In this document: positions 1-7,121 of the stretch, piece by piece
Layout of the letters: the number at the start of each line of letters is the position of its first letter
How positions within the stretch are numbered: the stretch's first letter is position 1
Assembly (NCBI RefSeq): GCF_008704535.1
Contig: NZ_CP023701.1
Coordinates: 5,126,001 to 5,190,000, forward strand
DNA length: 64,000 bases
Source of the DNA: Streptomyces subrutilus
GTDB lineage: Bacteria > Actinomycetota > Actinomycetes > Streptomycetales > Streptomycetaceae
Reading direction: 5' to 3'
Notes under the pieces: model-generated
Told to the model about the DNA's origin: nothing
The model's input: only the letters and a program-made list of their open reading frames with translations
Database searches by the model: none
Made by a program: the position numbers and the translations under genes

Positions 1-559
1 CGAGGTGGCCGCCGGACTGGACCTCGCCTGTCGTCCGCAGCCGGGGGAAGGGCGGGCGGTACTTGAAGTTGCCGAACAGCGAGCGGGTGCTGACCGTGCT
101 CCTCGCCAGCTTCGAGCACCGGGTGATCTCGTACGGGAACCAGTGCAGCCGGTGGGACGTGTACGGGCTGAACTCCTCCAGATTCGTCATCGCGCCGATC
201 TCCGGCGGAATGCGCACGAGATTGCTGCCGTAGAGCCTCAGATGCTTGACCTCGGTCAGTCGGGCGATGCTCGCGGGCAGGGTGATGACGTCGCGCCGCT
301 CGTGCGGGCTGAGCTCGACGAGCGGGTTGAACTCCTCCCTGCCGTCCGCGGCCGCCTCTTCGACGAGCGCGAGAAGGCGCAGCCAACCCGCCGAGGACGT
401 GTCCTGCTGCTCTCCGTGGAAGCCGACCCGGGCACGTGGTTGCACCTTGTACTGGTTGAAACAGGCGCAGCGTTCCCGGTGGATGGGCTGACCGTCCGGC
501 CCGATTCCTTCGGGCCATCGGTTCGCGAACAGGCGGGGCTCCGGGCTGGTGGCATCCAT
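1..559 (-). CDS. Leucine-rich-repeat protein (3' end outside window)
   Basis: Minus-strand frame open from the ATG at 559 to the window edge, so the C-terminus is missing. The N-terminal 90 residues include CACFNQYK and an acidic helical stretch. Then come two typical leucine-rich repeats, LPASIARLTEVKHLRLYG and IPPEIGAMTNLEEF, each with the LPxxIxxLxxL spacing seen in bacterial LRR proteins that bind proteins. No signal peptide is seen, so it is probably cytoplasmic. A TATCGT box ends six bases before the ATG, which suggests a leaderless start. It is the last gene of the minus-strand accessory series at 0.5-6 kb. The partner is unknown. Confidence 0.72.
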   Translation of the reverse strand, partial: MDATSPEPRLFANRWPEGIGPDGQPIHRERCACFNQYKVQPRARVGFHGEQQDTSSAGWLRLLALVEEAAADGREEFNPLVELSPHERRDVITLPASIARLTEVKHLRLYGSNLVRIPPEIGAMTNLEEFSPYTSHRLHWFPYEITRCSKLARSTVSTRSLFGNFKYRPPFPRLRTTGEVQSGGHL

Positions 560-606
560 ACGGCCACGATAGGAACCCCATTGGACGGTCGCACTCGGAT
601 TCGGTA

Positions 607-1419
607 CTAAGCGTTGTGCACGTGCTGACTGCTGCGATGCACGGTCCAGGCTCGGGCGGCAGCGATCAGGGGGGCGCGGTGCGGCGCCGGGTCGCTGGCA
701 GCGCGGCTCTCCCAGACGCCACAAAGGGTGGCTGCGAAGGTGGCGACGGCCGAGGGCTCGACGTTGCTGTAGGCGGGCACCGCTTGGGCGAGGGCTTCGG
801 CCTGCTCCGCGGTGTGGCCGGCGTGAATGAACCGTGGGATGGCGAATGCTGCGTCAGCCCATGCCGGGCCGGGGCAGGCAAGAGCCCAGTCCAGTACGCG
901 GATGCCGTCTTCGGTGACAAGCATGTTCAGCGGTGACACATCGGAGTGGACGAGGGCCGGGCCTTCGAGATCGGGGGAGCGGTCGGCAGGGAAGAACCCG
1001 GACCAGCGGATGTGCAGGGGCTTCTTGCGAACCTGCTCGGGCCACGGTGTCTCGGACATGGTGGTGAGCGCGTCGAGGACGGGGCCGAGGTCGGGGGAGC
1101 CGGGGCTGAGGTCCGGGTGGTGGCCGAGGAGGTACTCGTACCCGGTGAGCAGCCAGCCGCCGGCGTCGACCTGCCAGAGCACGCGGGGCGCGAGCGGTGC
1201 GACTCGGGTCACGCGCGCCTCGTAGTCGTACATCCACGCTGTGGGCTCGTCGCTGCGGGTGCCCTTGACGAAGACGGGGCCGGTGGCGGTGTGGAGAGTG
1301 CAGGCGAGGCGGGCCATGACGCCGGTCTCGGCGGTCTCGGCGTGCTCGACGGGGCCGGTGTAGGTCTCGACGGCGCTACGGGCCTCGGGTGGGAGCTCAA
1401 GCCATGCGGTGCGGTCCAC
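607..1419 (-). CDS. Aminoglycoside phosphotransferase-like (APH/choline kinase fold) protein
   Basis: 270 aa from a GTG start preceded by GAGGAG at 7 bases, which is better supported than the upstream in-frame ATG at 1476. Visible kinase motifs are VFVKGT (candidate ATP-binding Lys near residue 52), HSDVSPLN (residues 158-165, the Brenner-type catalytic loop with Asp160) and VLDWA (175-179, the metal-binding Asp). This is the APH/homoserine-kinase fold, and the substrate cannot be told from the sequence. It lies downstream of the XRE regulator and the CxxCH-tailed protein on the same strand. A decayed copy of its C-terminus lies at 6086-6240, so this gene type has existed twice here. It need not be a resistance enzyme. 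Confidence 0.82.
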   Translation of the reverse strand: MDRTAWLELPPEARSAVETYTGPVEHAETAETGVMARLACTLHTATGPVFVKGTRSDEPTAWMYDYEARVTRVAPLAPRVLWQVDAGGWLLTGYEYLLGHHPDLSPGSPDLGPVLDALTTMSETPWPEQVRKKPLHIRWSGFFPADRSPDLEGPALVHSDVSPLNMLVTEDGIRVLDWALACPGPAWADAAFAIPRFIHAGHTAEQAEALAQAVPAYSNVEPSAVATFAATLCGVWESRAASDPAPHRAPLIAAARAWTVHRSSQHVHNA

Positions 1420-1504
1420 CCGCTTACTCCTCGTGCAGAACGGAAGCCGGTCCCCGGCTCGGCCACAGAGTGGCACAAGCCGAGGACCGGCCGCAGGCGG
1501 TACG

Positions 1505-1966
1505 TCAGGCGTACTTGGGGCTGTTGTGGCAGTTGGCGTGGCACTGCGAGCAGTCGGCGAGGTCCAGCTCGGGCCAGAACTCCATGTCGATCACGAACCC
1601 GGCCGCGACGATCGCGTCGACCGTCCGGGCGCGCAGGGCCTTGCCGCCGCCGTGTTCCTCCTTGTCGAGGAACCCGGGCTGGTGGTGGACGAACTTGCCG
1701 ATCGTCCCCGAGCAGAAGTCCTGGTACGCCTGCGTGTGCAGCAGGAAGGCGTGCCAGAAGTCATCGACGAGCGGCGACGGGCTGAGCGGGGTGTCGTTGT
1801 ACGCGCCGGCCGCTAGGAAGGCGATCATCTGGCCGACGCCGCGGTCGGCCTTGTCGTCGGTCAGTGCGGGGAACTTGGCCTGCATGTTGGACACGAGCGT
1901 CGCGCGCAGCTTGGCGCCGATCAGATTCCGCGCGTCGGTCGCGGGACGCTCCTGGATTACGGTCAC
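1505..1966 (-). CDS. Glycine-rich-domain (GRDP-like) small protein with CxxCHxxCH tail
   Basis: 153 aa from a GTG start preceded by AAGGAGG at 8 bases; an in-frame ATG at 2014 lacks such a site. The core VDDFWHAFLLHTQAYQDFC (residues 67-85) followed by FVHHQP matches the W-H-x-F-L-x-H-T...Y-x-x-F-C signature of the glycine-rich domain-like family (DUF1399 relatives), whose biochemical role is not settled. The last 15 residues contain C139, C142, H143, C146 and H147. This could be a metal site, or formally a CxxCH heme motif, but no export signal is present. It lies between the kinase and the small membrane peptide and is probably co-transcribed with them. A peptide-precursor role is possible but unproven. 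Confidence 0.68.
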   Translation of the reverse strand: MTVIQERPATDARNLIGAKLRATLVSNMQAKFPALTDDKADRGVGQMIAFLAAGAYNDTPLSPSPLVDDFWHAFLLHTQAYQDFCSGTIGKFVHHQPGFLDKEEHGGGKALRARTVDAIVAAGFVIDMEFWPELDLADCSQCHANCHNSPKYA

Positions 1967-2099
1967 GGTCCTTGCCTCCTTGGTCAGTGGTGCATGGGAC
2001 GTGCTGTGAAGCACCTCGGCCGGCGCGACTGGGGACGGTGCCGGCTGAGGGGTGCCCCGCCCGCCCGGGTCTGTCGGATCATCCGAGCGGGCGGGGAGA

Positions 2100-2291
2100 T
2101 CAGAGCGCCGGGAATCCGGCGTCGGGGATGGTCATGGCCGACAGTGCGTCGCGGTGGCTGAGCTCAGCGGTGGTCATGGTGGCGAGCGCGGCGAATCCCG
2201 CGGCGGTGCCAAGCACCCATATCCAGCTCAGGAAGCGGCCCACCGGATCGCCGGATGCGGCCCCGCGCTGCGCAGCATGGCGCGCGGTCAT
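2100..2291 (-). CDS. Small single-helix membrane protein, unknown
   Basis: 63 aa. The start ATG overlaps the stop of the upstream gene (ATGA at 2288-2291), so translation is coupled. Residues 22-45 (FLSWIWVLGTAAGFAALATM) form one plausible membrane helix, with a short soluble N-terminus carrying basic residues and a polar C-terminal tail. I recognise no family. Coupling to the preceding gene and co-orientation with the kinase and CxxCH-tail genes suggest one functional unit under the XRE regulator upstream. Confidence 0.6.
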   Translation of the reverse strand: MTARHAAQRGAASGDPVGRFLSWIWVLGTAAGFAALATMTTAELSHRDALSAMTIPDAGFPAL

Positions 2292-2728
2292 GCCGCGTTC
2301 CCCTGCGTCTGCTCGCGCTGGGAGATGAGTCGCTCGAACTGGATCGCGTACAACTCGACCTGGTCCGGGGTGAGGACGAGCAGGGACTCGGCCGTACCGC
2401 CGTCGTCGTAGTGGACCAGGACCGGCAGCGCGCTCTGCTGGGCCCGGTGGTCGTACACGGCGTCGCGCCGCATCGGGGTCACGTACGTGGCCTGCGCCGG
2501 GACGGGGCGCAGGGTTGTTCCGTCGGCCGGCGCCGACCACTCGTCGCCACCGCCCGGCGGACGCAGGTGGTAGGTGCTGGCGCCCACTCTGGGCAGCGTC
2601 ACGATGACGCCGATTCGCCCGTCCTTGGCGGTGTCACGGGCGAGGTCGCCGAGTCGTGGGTAGAACGGTCCGGCCGTCCCTAACTCGTCACCCGGTGAAG
2701 GGAGATGGGGTGTTGGTCGTCCTGTCAT
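2288..2728 (-). CDS. Hypothetical protein, partner of XRE regulator
   Basis: 146 aa, no signal peptide or membrane segment. The middle (TYVTPMRRDAVYDHRAQQSA...VLVHYDDGGTAESLLVLTPDQVELYAIQFERLI) looks like a small beta-rich domain ending in a helix, similar in feel to unnamed proteins encoded beside XRE/TPR regulators in Streptomyces. There is no clear ribosome site upstream of the ATG. The 28-bp element at 2767-2794 lies 39-66 bases upstream of the start and may include its promoter or operator. It is translationally coupled to the 63-aa membrane peptide through ATGA. Function unknown. Confidence 0.6.
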   Translation of the reverse strand: MTGRPTPHLPSPGDELGTAGPFYPRLGDLARDTAKDGRIGVIVTLPRVGASTYHLRPPGGGDEWSAPADGTTLRPVPAQATYVTPMRRDAVYDHRAQQSALPVLVHYDDGGTAESLLVLTPDQVELYAIQFERLISQREQTQGNAA

Positions 2729-2766
2729 GCCTCAGAAGTTAGGGGCGGGTCAGGGGCCCCATATGA

Positions 2767-2794
2767 ATCGGAGGAATACCGCCCTCATCCGTCC
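2767..2794. repeat. 28-bp element, copy A
   Basis: The element reads ATCGGAGGAATACCGC... on the plus strand and recurs at 6349-6376 in the same orientation with 26 of 28 identical bases. Similarity continues weakly about 16 bases further left (GGGxCCC core with transition differences). It spans the XRE stop codon (2785-2787) and lies just upstream of the 2288-2728 gene. Possible roles are an operator or promoter element, or a recombination footprint. Confidence 0.65.
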
Positions 2795-4014
2795 AGGTGG
2801 AAGCGGTCTGACATGCGGCGCAGCTTCTCGCGGGTGGCGATGCGCTCGGCGTAGACGATGCCTCGGAGGGTCGACCGGGCGATCGGATGGTTCCGTACGA
2901 GCTGGGGGGCGATCCGCTCCGCGGTCTCCAGCTCCGCGAGCGCGCGGTCACGGTTGCCGTCCCACAGCCACGCGCGGGCGAGGTCCATGTGGTGATGGCC
3001 CTGACGGGAGTTGGGTAGAGCGGCGACGAGCTCGGGGGCCGTGCGACGGTTTATGGCGAGGGCCTTGGTCTGCTCGCCGGTCTCCAGGGCGACGCTGATC
3101 GCGTGGATCTGCACGTTGCCGGGGGAGAAGGTGACCGAGTGCCGGTCGTAGATCGGAGGGTTGTGGTGGCCTGCCATCCGGCGGGCAGCGTCGCGGGCGT
3201 GGTTGATCCGCTCGTCGGCCTCGGCCGGTCGGCCGGCGCGGGCCGCGGCAACGGCGGCGCGCAGGTGGAGCGTGCCCCACATCCGTAGGGCGAGCGGCTC
3301 GCCGAGCTCGTACTCGCGCTGCACGCTGGCGATGGCCTTGTCGGACAGGGTGAGCGAGTCGTCCCAATCGGCTGTGGCCCACATGTCCCAGACGCGCATC
3401 CAGTCGGCGAGCGCGGGCATGACGGGGTCGGCCGAGAGGCGGGCCGCCCATGCGGCGCGCTCCGCCGCCATGGCGACGAGTTCGGGGTGCCCGAGGGCGT
3501 GCGCGGCGGTGTGGGCGAACTTGCACGCCACGGCGTAGATCGCGAACGCTTCCTCGCGCTCGTGGCCGTTCGCGGCCTCGGCCAGGGCGCGAGCCTCGCG
3601 GAGGAGGTCGGGGAGGGTGGCGAGGATCGCCGTGTTGGCCGCCGCATCTCGCAGGCGGTGCAGGCGGGTCATGTCCCGCCACAGCTCACCGGAGGCGCGC
3701 GGGGCGCCGTCGAAGATCGGCGCGAGGTCGTAGCGGCGCAGCTCGCGCAGGATGGATGCGGCTGAGACCTGCCACTGATTCTCGGCGGGGCTACTCGCGT
3801 ACGGCCGGCCGATCAGGTCATTGGGATGCACGTGCAGCTCGGCGGCCACGAGGTTCAGTAGCCCAACTCGGTCCAGCTCGATCAGGCCGCGCTCCATCTT
3901 CGAGACCCAGCCCTGGGTCTTGCCCAGGGCGGCGGCAAGGTCTGCCTGCGGCATACCAAGCCGCAACCGCGCCCGTCGTACGCGACGACCGATCTCCTCG
4001 GCTTCCTCCAACAT
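2785..4014 (-). CDS. XRE-family regulator with TPR-like C-terminal domain
   Basis: 409 aa; ATG start with GGAGG seven bases upstream. Residues about 8-62 form an XRE/Cro helix-turn-helix (RLGMPQADLAAALGKTQGWVSKMERG). The remainder is all-helical with TPR-like pairs (AFAIYAVACKFAHTAAHALG, ALRMWGTLHLRAAVAAARAG, HHHMDLARAWLWDGNRDRAL). This is the common Streptomyces layout of a DNA-binding domain plus a ligand- or peptide-sensing superhelix. It probably controls the following minus-strand genes (2728 leftward), since its stop codon lies within the repeated element at 2767-2794. No sensor signal can be inferred. Confidence 0.85.
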   Translation of the reverse strand: MLEEAEEIGRRVRRARLRLGMPQADLAAALGKTQGWVSKMERGLIELDRVGLLNLVAAELHVHPNDLIGRPYASSPAENQWQVSAASILRELRRYDLAPIFDGAPRASGELWRDMTRLHRLRDAAANTAILATLPDLLREARALAEAANGHEREEAFAIYAVACKFAHTAAHALGHPELVAMAAERAAWAARLSADPVMPALADWMRVWDMWATADWDDSLTLSDKAIASVQREYELGEPLALRMWGTLHLRAAVAAARAGRPAEADERINHARDAARRMAGHHNPPIYDRHSVTFSPGNVQIHAISVALETGEQTKALAINRRTAPELVAALPNSRQGHHHMDLARAWLWDGNRDRALAELETAERIAPQLVRNHPIARSTLRGIVYAERIATREKLRRMSDRFHLDG

Positions 4015-4163
4015 CCGGGCGCCTCCATCTGTGGTGATCTATCAGACTCCTCTTGCTAGCAACGTACCCATGAGAGCGCTGACTCGGGCGAAGCTGGATT
4101 TGGTCATGACTGCCGGGCGCTGGGTTGTGAGTCCGGCGCCCGGTCGAGTGCACAACACTGGGG

Positions 4164-5873
4164 CTACTTGTGGCCTGCCGCCCTCAGGAGGACAGGGACG
4201 AAGCCGGGGCCCTTGGCGATCTTGTCGAAGGAGCTTTCCGTCGCAGCGGAAAACGCGTCGCGTTCCCTGATCAGCAAGTAGAGAAGGCTGAAGAGAGAGT
4301 CCTCGTCCGAGTGAGATTCCTGATCGCTCAATTTTCGTAGTTGCTGGGGATTGTGTACGGCAGACCCAAGTAGTTCGGCTGCGCTGAGCATGGCCAGGTG
4401 AAACCGAAGGTCGGTGCGCTCGGATGGGTGGACATCATTCGCGAGAAATTCGTCTACGATGCGCTGCTGGCGAGCGAGCCACAGATATACAGGCAGCGGT
4501 GTTGTCGCGGAAAAATACTTCCTATAGTTGCTTGGGCTCTTGAGTAGACTGGACGGGCGCGAACGTGCGCTATGGGGTTCACTGAATCCCATAGCTGCCA
4601 GTGCTTGAGCAAGCAGAGGAATTCCGATAATTCGATTCGCCGGTTTCCCTAGGTTGCGGTAGTAATTCTTTCGGCGGTCGTAGAACCAGTCATGTTCGAG
4701 GAAGAAGGCTTCGATCTTTCGTTGATTGTCGTCCGTCGCATGCAGAGAAGCGTCGTGGACTTTGGTCTGCCTGTTTGTCGCACGGATTACTTTGTCCCGT
4801 TCCTCCATGTTGTTTGTTTTTAGAATGCGAACCTGGATGAGGCCGCTGAAGGAAGGGTGATCAGGTTCCTGATGTAGCAAGTCGCGCAGTGCTTCATGAA
4901 CCGTGTGCGAGGTCTGCAGGCCGTTGACGATCTGGACATCATCCAGCGAGAAGACTTTCCCCCCTACGGTCCAGGCTCGTGAGCACGTGATGGTTACTCC
5001 GTTGTTGAGCCACCAGAACTGTGGAGCAGAGTGGTCTAGGAGAGAGTCCCTAATCTCGCGGTTAACCTCGACACCGCCCTCGTAGTCGCGCACGTTCCAG
5101 TCGAAGATGTGGCGGCGGAGAGCCCCCTCCTCGTCGCTGATGAAGCCGAGGTAGTCCCTCAGTGTTACGAGCGCGATATGACTCGCGCCGTGGGTGATGC
5201 TTTCAGCGTATGGAAGTTCCAGTGTGTACGACCGCACTTGGTTTGATCGCTGCCACAGTTCCGACACGCCAATGAATTCAACCTTTCCGACTCCTCCAGT
5301 GAATTTTGCGGCAAAAGCGCTTTCCAGATCGCGCGCCTTCTTCTCGACTTTGGAATTCACGTCGGAGACTTCCCCGCGACTTACGTACGAGAATCGAACT
5401 TCGACTTGTGGGTTTCGAGTGACTATCGTTGTAAGTGTTCGCCGGAATCGCGAAACATTAGCTACGAGCTCAGCCCCGTACAGTTCTAGGAGGTCTTCCT
5501 CGGTCTCCTCCAGGTCCAAAAGGCGCCGGGTCGAAGAAGCGGCGAGGTCGATCGCCGTTTCCGTGAAGGACTTTTCACGTTTGGCCTGAACAAGCCAGAG
5601 CAGGAGGCGCGACCCCCGTGGGACATCGGCTGGTGGAGGGGTCTCGTCTTCCTCTGCAAGCAGCCGCTCGTTGAGGAAGACGAACACCCCGTCGATCGCG
5701 CCGTCCCCGCCGCCCCCGATCACCCCGGCTTGGATCTCCTCAAGGGAGAGGTCTCCTGTCGTGACTGCTTGTTCGCACGCGAAGACCTCGAAGATCTTGT
5801 CTGCGAGCAGCGGTGACACTGCTGCCCGTTGCTTGAGTACCTGATCAATCAGTACGAGGTCATTACTCGCCAC
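4164..5873 (-). CDS. AIPR-family abortive phage infection protein
   Basis: 569 aa from a GTG with GAGGAG seven bases upstream. The N-terminus has GDGAIDG (56-62) and LVQAKREKSF (95-104), a D...QxK arrangement like the restriction-endonuclease (PD-(D/E)xK, Mrr-like) fold. The central part carries the AIPR signature: FWWLNNGVTI (276-285), VQIVNGLQTSHT (303-314) and RATNRQTKV (354-362). Proteins of this family (Pfam AIPR) act in abortive infection and other anti-phage systems. Codons are clearly richer in A/T than neighbouring genes, so recent transfer is likely. No methyltransferase or helicase partner lies beside it; the adjacent genes are the XRE regulator and a relic-filled gap. Confidence 0.87.
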   Translation of the reverse strand: MASNDLVLIDQVLKQRAAVSPLLADKIFEVFACEQAVTTGDLSLEEIQAGVIGGGGDGAIDGVFVFLNERLLAEEDETPPPADVPRGSRLLLWLVQAKREKSFTETAIDLAASSTRRLLDLEETEEDLLELYGAELVANVSRFRRTLTTIVTRNPQVEVRFSYVSRGEVSDVNSKVEKKARDLESAFAAKFTGGVGKVEFIGVSELWQRSNQVRSYTLELPYAESITHGASHIALVTLRDYLGFISDEEGALRRHIFDWNVRDYEGGVEVNREIRDSLLDHSAPQFWWLNNGVTITCSRAWTVGGKVFSLDDVQIVNGLQTSHTVHEALRDLLHQEPDHPSFSGLIQVRILKTNNMEERDKVIRATNRQTKVHDASLHATDDNQRKIEAFFLEHDWFYDRRKNYYRNLGKPANRIIGIPLLAQALAAMGFSEPHSARSRPSSLLKSPSNYRKYFSATTPLPVYLWLARQQRIVDEFLANDVHPSERTDLRFHLAMLSAAELLGSAVHNPQQLRKLSDQESHSDEDSLFSLLYLLIRERDAFSAATESSFDKIAKGPGFVPVLLRAAGHK

Positions 5874-6085
5874 TACGCAGCTCCTCACGCCCGAACCGCA
5901 GAGGGCAACTGCTCTGCGGAGGATGCGCTTTGGGTGCATACCCGTCCATCATGCCCATGGTTTGGGCGCGAGCGGCGCGCAGTCCGACTATTGGCTGGTC
6001 ATCTTGCCGCTGGCGCGACTGTTGATCTTGTTGGCGACCCGGCCGGCGTGAGCCTTGGCTGATCAGGCGGGTCTGGGGACCTTCC

Positions 6086-6240
6086 CTACGTGCTCGCAGA
6101 GGTGCGGACCGGGACCCGTGTGCGGGCGGCGGCGATGTGAGGGGCGCGGTGGAGGGGCCGGATCGGCGGCGGCGCGGCTCTCCCGCACGGCGCACAGCGT
6201 GCGCGCGGAGGTGTCGAGGCCCGAGCGGTCGGCCGAGTGG
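6086..6240 (-). pseudogene. Relic of APH-like kinase gene, 3' end only
   Basis: Minus-strand translation gives LCAVRESRAAADPAP and then, one base out of frame, HRAPHIAAARTRVPV before a stop at 6086-6088. The intact kinase at 607-1419 ends LCGVWESRAASDPAPHRAP followed by LIAAARAWTV and a stop. The match keeps order, spacing and stop position, with one extra base near 6150-6156 breaking the frame. Only about 50 codons remain and nothing upstream of residue HSADRSGL matches. It is therefore a paralogous tail left by a deletion. Confidence 0.7.
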
Positions 6241-6348
6241 CCTGCGGGTCACGACGGCGTCGATTCGGGTGTCCCCGAATTCCCCGCCCCGTGAGGGGAG
6301 CCGGGGTGTCGCGGCCCGGAAGTCCGGGGTGCCTCGGGGCCCGTGTGG

Positions 6349-6376
6349 ATCGGAGGAATGCCGCTCTCATCCGTCC
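6349..6376. repeat. 28-bp element, copy B
   Basis: Second copy of the element at 2767-2794, same orientation, differing at two positions (ATCGGAGGAATGCCGC...). The two copies bracket about 3.6 kb holding the XRE and AIPR genes. Here it is not attached to an intact gene; the kinase-tail relic lies about 110 bases to its left. Confidence 0.65.
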
Positions 6377-6520
6377 GGGCGGCGGCGGGAGTTCGTCCGG
6401 GCTCGGTGTACGGGAGGGCGTGAACCGTGAGCTCGTCCCGATGCGCCGCCCCGGTTCCCGGCCGGGTCCCGCCCCGCCCCGCCCCATCCCGTCCCGCTCG
6501 CAAGGTCGGCGGCGGTGGGT

Positions 6521-7066
6521 CTAGCGCCGGTCTTCCTTCTCGGCCTTGTTCTCCAGGTCCTTCGCCGTCTCCGCCGCCCAGTCCCTCATCATCGTCGCGT
6601 TGCGCAGCCCCAGTTCGAGGGCGTACCTGCCGAACGGGTCGTCGGGTGCCGTCCTGGCCTCCACCTCCTCCTTCAGGTGCTCTACTTCGGCCAGTTTGGC
6701 TGCGTGGCGCGCCTCCTCGGCGCGCATGACGGCCGCCGCCTCGCGTGGCGGGAGGAGGGTGACCAGGAATCCGCGCAGTGCGGACTCGTTGCGGACGCCG
6801 CGGTAGAGGTCGTCGCCGTTGACCCACTCCGTGATCTCCCGCCGGCCCGCGTCGGTGACGGTGTAGACCTTGCGCCCTCGCCCGTCACCCGCGTTCTCGA
6901 CGGTCACGGCGCCGGACTTCACCATTCTGGCGAGCTCCGGGTAGATCTGCCCGTGCTTGGCCTGCCACGCGAGGTTGATCGACGTGTCGAACCTCTTGGC
7001 GAGTTCGTAGCCGGTGGCCGGGCCGTGGTGGGCGAGCGTGCCGAGCAGGGCGATCCGTAGTGACAT
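6521..7066 (-). CDS. PadR-family transcriptional regulator
   Basis: 181 aa. Residues 1-80 (MSLRIALLGTLAHHGPATGYELAKRF...GQIYPELARMVKSGAV...GRKVYTVTDAGRREI) are a PadR winged helix. The C-terminal half is helical, with a basic/acidic coiled part (PadR C-terminal, Vir-type) used for dimerisation. The ATG at 7066 was chosen because the family begins at this motif; longer in-frame starts run into the divergent transporter gene. It is divergent from an MFS exporter with a 55-base gap that holds two near-palindromes, so it probably represses the exporter and itself. Confidence 0.9.
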   Translation of the reverse strand: MSLRIALLGTLAHHGPATGYELAKRFDTSINLAWQAKHGQIYPELARMVKSGAVTVENAGDGRGRKVYTVTDAGRREITEWVNGDDLYRGVRNESALRGFLVTLLPPREAAAVMRAEEARHAAKLAEVEHLKEEVEARTAPDDPFGRYALELGLRNATMMRDWAAETAKDLENKAEKEDRR

Positions 7067-7087
7067 GACTCCAGAATACCCAGACAT

Positions 7088-7111
7088 TGACCTGTCAACC
7101 CTGACATGTAA
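7088..7111. promoter_or_regulatory. Candidate PadR operator pair
   Basis: TGACCTGTCA (7088-7097, a TGAC/GTCA palindrome) and TGACATGTAA (7102-7111, one change from a palindrome) lie 14 bases apart in the padR/MFS intergenic gap. Repressor dimers bound here would cover both divergent promoters. Confidence 0.5.
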
Positions 7112-7121
7112 GCATCGACAC

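Larger units (their letters stand above)
5874..6520. other. Gene-poor gap with relics between AIPR gene and padR
   Basis: About 650 bases hold no convincing complete gene. The part next to 5873 should contain the AIPR promoter. 6086-6240 is a decayed kinase-gene tail, and 6349-6376 is the second copy of the 28-bp element. The open frames at 6377-6520 are GC-driven and mostly antisense to padR. Confidence 0.6.

Noticed and set aside
3450..4037. Plus-strand coding region opposite the XRE gene
   Set aside because: Arg/Ala/Pro-rich shadow of the real minus-strand gene with no start signal.
1..6520. Prophage or integrative element
   Set aside because: No integrase, capsid, terminase or att pair was found. 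The region is called accessory only on content and relics.
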